Source of the DNA: an uncultured bacterium
GTDB taxonomy: Bacteria > Muiribacteriota > Ozemobacteria > Ozemobacterales > Ozemobacteraceae
NCBI GenBank assembly: GCA_937949615.1
Contig: CALEDQ010000013.1
Coordinates: 47,974-111,973 of the forward strand
Length of the DNA stretch: 64,000 nucleotides
Direction of reading: 5' to 3'
Shown: positions 60,199 through 64,000 of the stretch, piece after piece
How the letters are laid out: each line of letters opens with the position of its first letter
Position numbering within the stretch: position 1 is the stretch's first letter
Notes under the pieces: model-generated
What the model saw: only the letters and a program-made list of their open reading frames with translations
Databases searched by the model: none
What the model was told of the DNA's origin: nothing
Translations under genes and position numbers: made by a program

Positions 60199-60538
60199 AT
60201 CAGGGAACTGCTACCCGTCACATGTGTTCGGTGCCGTGCTTAAAGGACCAATTTTACAGACAAAATTTTACACAACCGAATTTAGAAAATCTCGATTTAC
60301 TAAAATCGATCTTGGGAAATAGTTTTATATAAAATCCACTTGTTTATTTTAAGCAAGGAAAAAAATGAAAAAATCGGTTGGCTTCCAATATATTGGCAGA
60401 AAATATTCTCCTTGCTTGAAAATAAGGAAGCATAGTATCCTTGGGTTGGAAAAGCAAATTCTTAGCCAAAAGACGCCAAATAATGCATTCACGAGCAGTA
60501 GCCTCTAAAAACAATTGAAGATCTTCTAGGGAGAATCC

Positions 60539-61654
60539 ATGACAGAAATCACAAAAGAAAATGCTTATTTCTTTGCAATCGAAACACTCAATTTAGGCAA
60601 TAGGCGAAAAATTTTTGAAGCAACTGGCCTTAAAGGTTCATTCGAAGACTTCCCGGCTTTTTCTGACGATGAATTCAAGATACTTGAAACGGCAATGATC
60701 AATGAATACTTATCTATGGGCAAGTTTTCAAATTACGTTTTCAATGAGATCCTAACAAAAGATGATTTTAATGATCTAAAAGAGCGGTATAAGAAAAGCA
60801 AAAAGAATTTTTTCAGTGATCCAGGATTAGACAATTTAAATTGGATTCATAGAAATGAAGATGACGAAGCTCTTATTCATTTCACTTTTTACAAACTAGC
60901 AACCCATTTCAAGATGGTCACCAATCAAGACAATACCAATGATTGGGTTAAAACGACAAAACTCTTTGTGTATGATCTCGAAATAAGGCAATTAGAGGAA
61001 AAAGTATGGGTAATTTTGAAATTTCCCAAAATTAAACCTGAAAAGGGCAGCAAGACCTATAGTTTCTTGCCCGAATGGGAAAATGTACAGAAGTGGCTTG
61101 GGAAAAAGTTCAATTGTTCCATGCAAGCATTTGACTTAAAACTCTTTTACGAAAATTTTCATGACCAGGATGATCTTGTAAAGATTTCCTTTGATGTTGA
61201 GAATTACGAAGATGAAAATCAACAACTCCGTGCCACCAATTTTTCTATTAAGGTCAACCAAACCGCGGATTTTGAATTGTCAAGAATTTACAGTAGTATT
61301 GATTTTCACCTTAGCCATAGTTTTCGAGAATATCTTACCAGTCTTTACAATTCACATTGTCAAAAGCAAAAAATTCCTGCAAATTCTGATACCATAGAGT
61401 TTTTCCAAGTCACAGAAAGACTAATGCGAACAGAAATGATATTTCAGGCAATACAGGAGCGTTGTGTTTACCTTATCGGGGGGATTAGGTATAAATATAA
61501 ATTAAGAAGTGGCCGAGAATGTACAAACAACTATAGCATCGAGAAGATGCCCAACCAGATCGGTGGAATTCTAAGATCAGCGAGGGAAGGGAATGCTTAT
61601 TTCGATAGAGTTTTCAAAGAAATTAAAGAATACTTTGACTCGGCTAAAACCTGA
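60539..61654 (+). CDS. Unknown protein 1 of a three-gene operon
   Basis: 371 residues, GGGAG before the ATG. Mixed alpha/beta, no membrane segment or signal. Charged, with an acidic N-terminus (FEDFPAFSDDEFKILETAMI) and a basic C-terminal section (GGIRYKYKLRSGRECTNNYS). I recognise no family or catalytic motif. Its last 62 bases overlap the next gene's start, and composition is strongly AT-rich against the backbone. Confidence 0.65.
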   Translation: MTEITKENAYFFAIETLNLGNRRKIFEATGLKGSFEDFPAFSDDEFKILETAMINEYLSMGKFSNYVFNEILTKDDFNDLKERYKKSKKNFFSDPGLDNLNWIHRNEDDEALIHFTFYKLATHFKMVTNQDNTNDWVKTTKLFVYDLEIRQLEEKVWVILKFPKIKPEKGSKTYSFLPEWENVQKWLGKKFNCSMQAFDLKLFYENFHDQDDLVKISFDVENYEDENQQLRATNFSIKVNQTADFELSRIYSSIDFHLSHSFREYLTSLYNSHCQKQKIPANSDTIEFFQVTERLMRTEMIFQAIQERCVYLIGGIRYKYKLRSGRECTNNYSIEKMPNQIGGILRSAREGNAYFDRVFKEIKEYFDSAKT

Positions 61655-61982
61655 ACAAGCAGACCTCTTCATACCCAGAATCGAAAAGTTCTTCGAAGGT
61701 CTGAAAAAAAACCAAATCATCTATTTTGGAGATTTTATTACAGCCACAGGATTGGATAGAAAATCCACTTCTATCCTTTTGGCTGATTTGAGTTTTTCAA
61801 GTAACCCTCAAATAAAGCCAGTTACAATACCATTTGCAGATGGAAAGTTTTGGGAACCAATTAAAGTAGATGGTTTGGAATTTGATCCCTCAGCTTTTGA
61901 AATCTACAGTGAGGAAAGAGAAGAATTTCTTACAGAAAAAGACATTGAATTAGTTGCAGCATATGAGGTATGCAATGATTAA
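61593..61982 (+). CDS. Unknown small protein 2 of a three-gene operon
   Basis: 129 residues, GAAGGGA before the ATG. A region GDFITATGLDRKSTSILLAD has the spacing of a winged-helix recognition helix, so DNA or RNA binding is possible. Overlaps gene 1 by 62 bases and gene 3 by eight, which means the three are read as one message with coupled translation. Confidence 0.65.
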   Translation: MLISIEFSKKLKNTLTRLKPEQADLFIPRIEKFFEGLKKNQIIYFGDFITATGLDRKSTSILLADLSFSSNPQIKPVTIPFADGKFWEPIKVDGLEFDPSAFEIYSEEREEFLTEKDIELVAAYEVCND

Positions 61983-62643
61983 TTCTACCAATAACAAAGT
62001 AACTCCGAAAACCCATGCAATGGATCTATTCTCTATCAACCAATTTTGGAGTGAGAAAGAGTTGAAAGATTGTAATTCTGCTGATCCAAAAGAGGTTAAG
62101 CGACTAATCGATAATTTGAGGCTGAAGAAAAAAAAAGATGATTTAACCACAGATATCGGGAATAGGTTAGAGGAATTAGCCAACTATCTAATTAAAACTT
62201 CAGGTCTTTTTCTTTCGCCTAGGAATGGTTTTAGCACTACCTTCTGTCAAATTGATCATTGGGCAAAGTTTCACCCTGCAGCTTGGGCAACCTTTTTTGG
62301 GGCTTGGGAAAGAATTCGTGAACAAAGCCAAATTATGGCTGGCGAGTCGAAGAATTACGATGCAGCTCTTGGAGTAACTTATGTACTGAAGTTTGAATGC
62401 ATTAAGCTTCTAAAAAAATTTCCAATTGGAATCTACTTCACCGTTGAGGGATTGACTGGTTCTGAAGACACCATTGGTTTGAAGGCTTCTAAATCCGCCG
62501 TTATTCATACCTTCGAGGCCTTTAATTCTTTCTCAGTCGTTTTTGCAAATGATGACTGGGATAGGTTGTATGACCAGCCAAAGGAATTTGGCATTATTCT
62601 TAGTGAAAAATTTGAGGAATTCCTTACCGCAGAAAAAATTTGA
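61975..62643 (+). CDS. Unknown protein 3 of a three-gene operon
   Basis: 222 residues from the ATG at 61975 (the open frame goes back to 61954). Contains TTFCQIDHWAKFHPAAWATF and GAWERIREQSQIMAGESKNY, with an ending EFGIILSEKFEEFLTAEKI. No family recognised; the FQID-like and FVEG-like strands could belong to a nuclease or small-molecule fold but no catalytic set is evident. Confidence 0.6.
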   Translation: MINSTNNKVTPKTHAMDLFSINQFWSEKELKDCNSADPKEVKRLIDNLRLKKKKDDLTTDIGNRLEELANYLIKTSGLFLSPRNGFSTTFCQIDHWAKFHPAAWATFFGAWERIREQSQIMAGESKNYDAALGVTYVLKFECIKLLKKFPIGIYFTVEGLTGSEDTIGLKASKSAVIHTFEAFNSFSVVFANDDWDRLYDQPKEFGIILSEKFEEFLTAEKI

Positions 62644-63106
62644 CAAGTTTTCTATTTTTTTCAAAATAGCCAGGTAAATATTCATTTAAGACAGATATCA
62701 AACCATTGAAAATTGGCCTAAAGACTTCAAGGTAGAATTGCTACAAACAAATTCTTTATGAGAGTTGGAATTTAAAAATACTCTGTTTTTCTTTTTCACC
62801 CGACGTAGGTCATGACCGGAAAAACGAGACGGGCGCGGGTGTTGCGCAAGCAACACCAGTTATCCGGCCGATTTTTCCGTGTCGACGCACTGGTTATCTC
62901 GACCTGATTCATTATGGTTGCATCGTCGAGTATCTGTATTTTTATCGCAAAAAACAATTCTATTCTACACCCTCAGAGAAGTTTTGTTTGAGTAAATTGT
63001 CAACGAGTGGAGTAGCCAAAAAAAGGTAATGTAACCATATAAAGGATAAATTGGTTTCAATAGAAGCATTTGATGCTTAGAAAATTTTCAAGTTAGGAGC
63101 TATAAT
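62644..63106. other. 463-base gap with second repeat and HEPN promoter
   Basis: Holds copy 2 of the structured repeat (62813-62890). The rest is AT-rich with no gene; the end holds the AGGAG ribosome site (63095-63099) of the HEPN gene. Confidence 0.55.
62813..62890 (+). repeat. 78-bp structured repeat, copy 2
   Basis: Same start and end as copy 1. Outer stem CGGAAAAA / TTTTTCCG; inner perfect hairpin GTGTTG-CGCAAG-CAACAC. The substitutions relative to copy 1 fall mostly in the inner arm, which suggests the outer stem is selected. Confidence 0.85.
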
Positions 63107-63745
63107 TTGAGCAACGATATCCTACCTTACGTAAGAAATGGTTCTTGGAGCGCCCAGCATCCATTTTATTGTCAATGTGCCTATTTTAACTTAAAGAAGT
63201 ATGAAGAACATTATTCTACATTGACAAAATTGGAAGAAACTCTCAAAACGGAGTTAAAGCATATTGCTGATCCAGAGCGGGATGATCTCATTTATGTTAA
63301 AACATACCAAATTCGCCAGATGTGTCATGAGAGCGCTGTTAGCATGCACCTTTTCCTTTGCATGACAATAGAAGCTTTCGTAAATCATTATGGTGTTCGC
63401 AGACTAGGAGAAGCATTCTATAAACAAAATCTAGAAAGAGTAGGAATTACTGAGAAGATTGCATTGATAATTGCCACTTGCTTTCAAAAAACTATTCCTA
63501 AAGATAATTTAATCATTTTAAAATCCAGGGCATTGTTTGACAAGCGGAACCAATTCGTACACCCGAAATCCAAAGAAATCAATCAGAATAATTTAATGAA
63601 TTTAGCAAACTTGCATCCAAAAGACTTTCCAGTCTATAGATTCCTCAATGATTTCGAAGAAATCATTGAGGAATTCTACAAGTTAGATCCAACAATTTTA
63701 AAGGAAATAGAATTCAAAAAAACTTTTAAAAACTTGGATGAATGA
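63107..63745 (+). CDS. HEPN-domain protein
   Basis: 212 residues, TTG start with AGGAG eight bases upstream. Helical throughout. The core has FLCMTIEAFVNHYGVRRLGE and FDKRNQFVHPKSKEI: R-N-Q-F-V-H is the RX4H motif of HEPN ribonucleases, positioned before the last helix as in the family. HEPN proteins are toxins or RNases in defence and toxin-antitoxin systems. No nucleotidyltransferase partner is inside the window, but the gene at 63848 is next and cut off. Confidence 0.8.
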   Translation: MSNDILPYVRNGSWSAQHPFYCQCAYFNLKKYEEHYSTLTKLEETLKTELKHIADPERDDLIYVKTYQIRQMCHESAVSMHLFLCMTIEAFVNHYGVRRLGEAFYKQNLERVGITEKIALIIATCFQKTIPKDNLIILKSRALFDKRNQFVHPKSKEINQNNLMNLANLHPKDFPVYRFLNDFEEIIEEFYKLDPTILKEIEFKKTFKNLDE

Positions 63746-63847
63746 AAGCCAAGCAAGGCGCAAGTATCTTAACCATGACCGTTTACATTAGCTAAGTAGT
63801 GGTCGTTGAACTTAATAGTAAAATTTGCATCGTGACCAGAGATAAAA

Positions 63848-64000
63848 ATGGAAAATTTAAAAATTATTTTGAAAAATTTAAAGATTACTACTGACGAGGA
63901 ACTAAGACTTTATATTGATGGAAATTACAATGATCAAAGCAAAATCAGCGGTGGTCTGAGAAAATTGGTCAAGCCGATAAGTGATGAAGCAGTAAAATTC
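63848..64000 (+). CDS. Hypothetical protein, cut by window end
   Basis: ATG at 63848 opens a frame that is still open at base 64000 (51 residues seen, starting MENLKIILKNLKITTDEELR). AT-rich, same strand as the HEPN gene and 102 bases after it. Too short to classify. Confidence 0.55.
   Translation, partial: MENLKIILKNLKITTDEELRLYIDGNYNDQSKISGGLRKLVKPISDEAVKF

Larger units (their letters stand above)
59757..60538. other. 782-base intergenic region with repeat and hicB remnant
   Basis: Holds the first 78-bp structured repeat (59849-59926) and the remnant of a hicB gene (60070-60198). The rest, 60199-60538, is AT-rich with no gene; it must hold the promoter of the three-gene operon, whose GGGAG ribosome site is at 60530-60534. 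Confidence 0.55.

Noticed and set aside
59849..62890. The 78-bp repeats as integron attC sites
   Set aside because: They fold into hairpins and bracket a cassette, but I see no GTTRRRY/RYYYAAC core sites and no integrase gene.

Overview
The window comes from a Gram-negative bacterium: it carries ExbB, ExbD and TonB, a TonB-dependent outer-membrane receptor, periplasmic and inner-membrane ABC components, and a succinylase-type (DapD) diaminopimelate pathway. Positions 1 to about 43,700 are GC-rich backbone with tightly packed genes, many four-base ATGA start/stop overlaps and clear Shine-Dalgarno sites. Many proteins show only loosely recognisable domains, which suggests a poorly sampled lineage. 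I cannot name the taxon; a Riflebacteria-like group is only a guess. No rRNA, tRNA, CRISPR array or complete insertion sequence was seen.

Layout. 1-19.8 kb: end of a proline dehydrogenase; a divergent P-loop protein with a MscS channel; a TPR-like membrane protein with a 1,095-residue exported protein; a membrane/zinc-ribbon/Tim44-like/TerB protein; a hybrid histidine kinase; photolyase; AsnB; a hydrolase with a small membrane protein; DUF523, DUF296 and two exported proteins. 19.8-23.3 kb: an ABC exporter operon (permease with a C-terminal propeller-like domain, then a YtrA-type GntR repressor, then the ATPase) with a self-operator over the promoter and an intrinsic terminator. 23.5-25.1 kb: an orphan GspE/PilB ATPase. 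25.2-39.9 kb: two FtsX/MacB-type permeases with an ATPase, a trio of metallochaperone-like GTPase, soluble ABC ATPase and DUF364 protein, exbB-exbD-tonB, a NUDIX hydrolase, a TonB receptor, a FecBCD-like importer and a methyltransferase. Read together, 28.5-39.9 kb looks like a complete route for taking up a metal chelate and handling it inside the cell. 40.7-43.7 kb: dapE-dapD-aminotransferase, three consecutive steps of lysine/DAP synthesis in one overlapping operon.

From about 43.8 kb the window becomes accessory and more AT-rich: exported proteins of unknown role, an AlkD-like glycosylase, an HExxH protein, a lone Nif11-type leader peptide, a TetR-controlled amylase with a divergent flavin reductase, DUF3626, a decayed second copy of the tetR/reductase segment, a methyltransferase remnant, a MarR-controlled 4Fe-4S/SCP2 reductase, and a ParE/CopG-type toxin-antitoxin pair. 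The last 8 kb (56-64 kb) is an AT-rich island with a GIY-YIG nuclease beside an 875-residue protein, a compact three-gene operon of unrecognised proteins between two 78-bp structured repeats, a hicB remnant and a HEPN-domain protein. This looks like a defence or mobile island, and the three-gene operon is the best candidate for something undescribed.

Regulation is unusually legible. The GntR, TetR and MarR regulators each have a palindromic or shared motif placed on a recognisable promoter, and the TetR and MarR genes appear to be transcribed as leaderless mRNAs.
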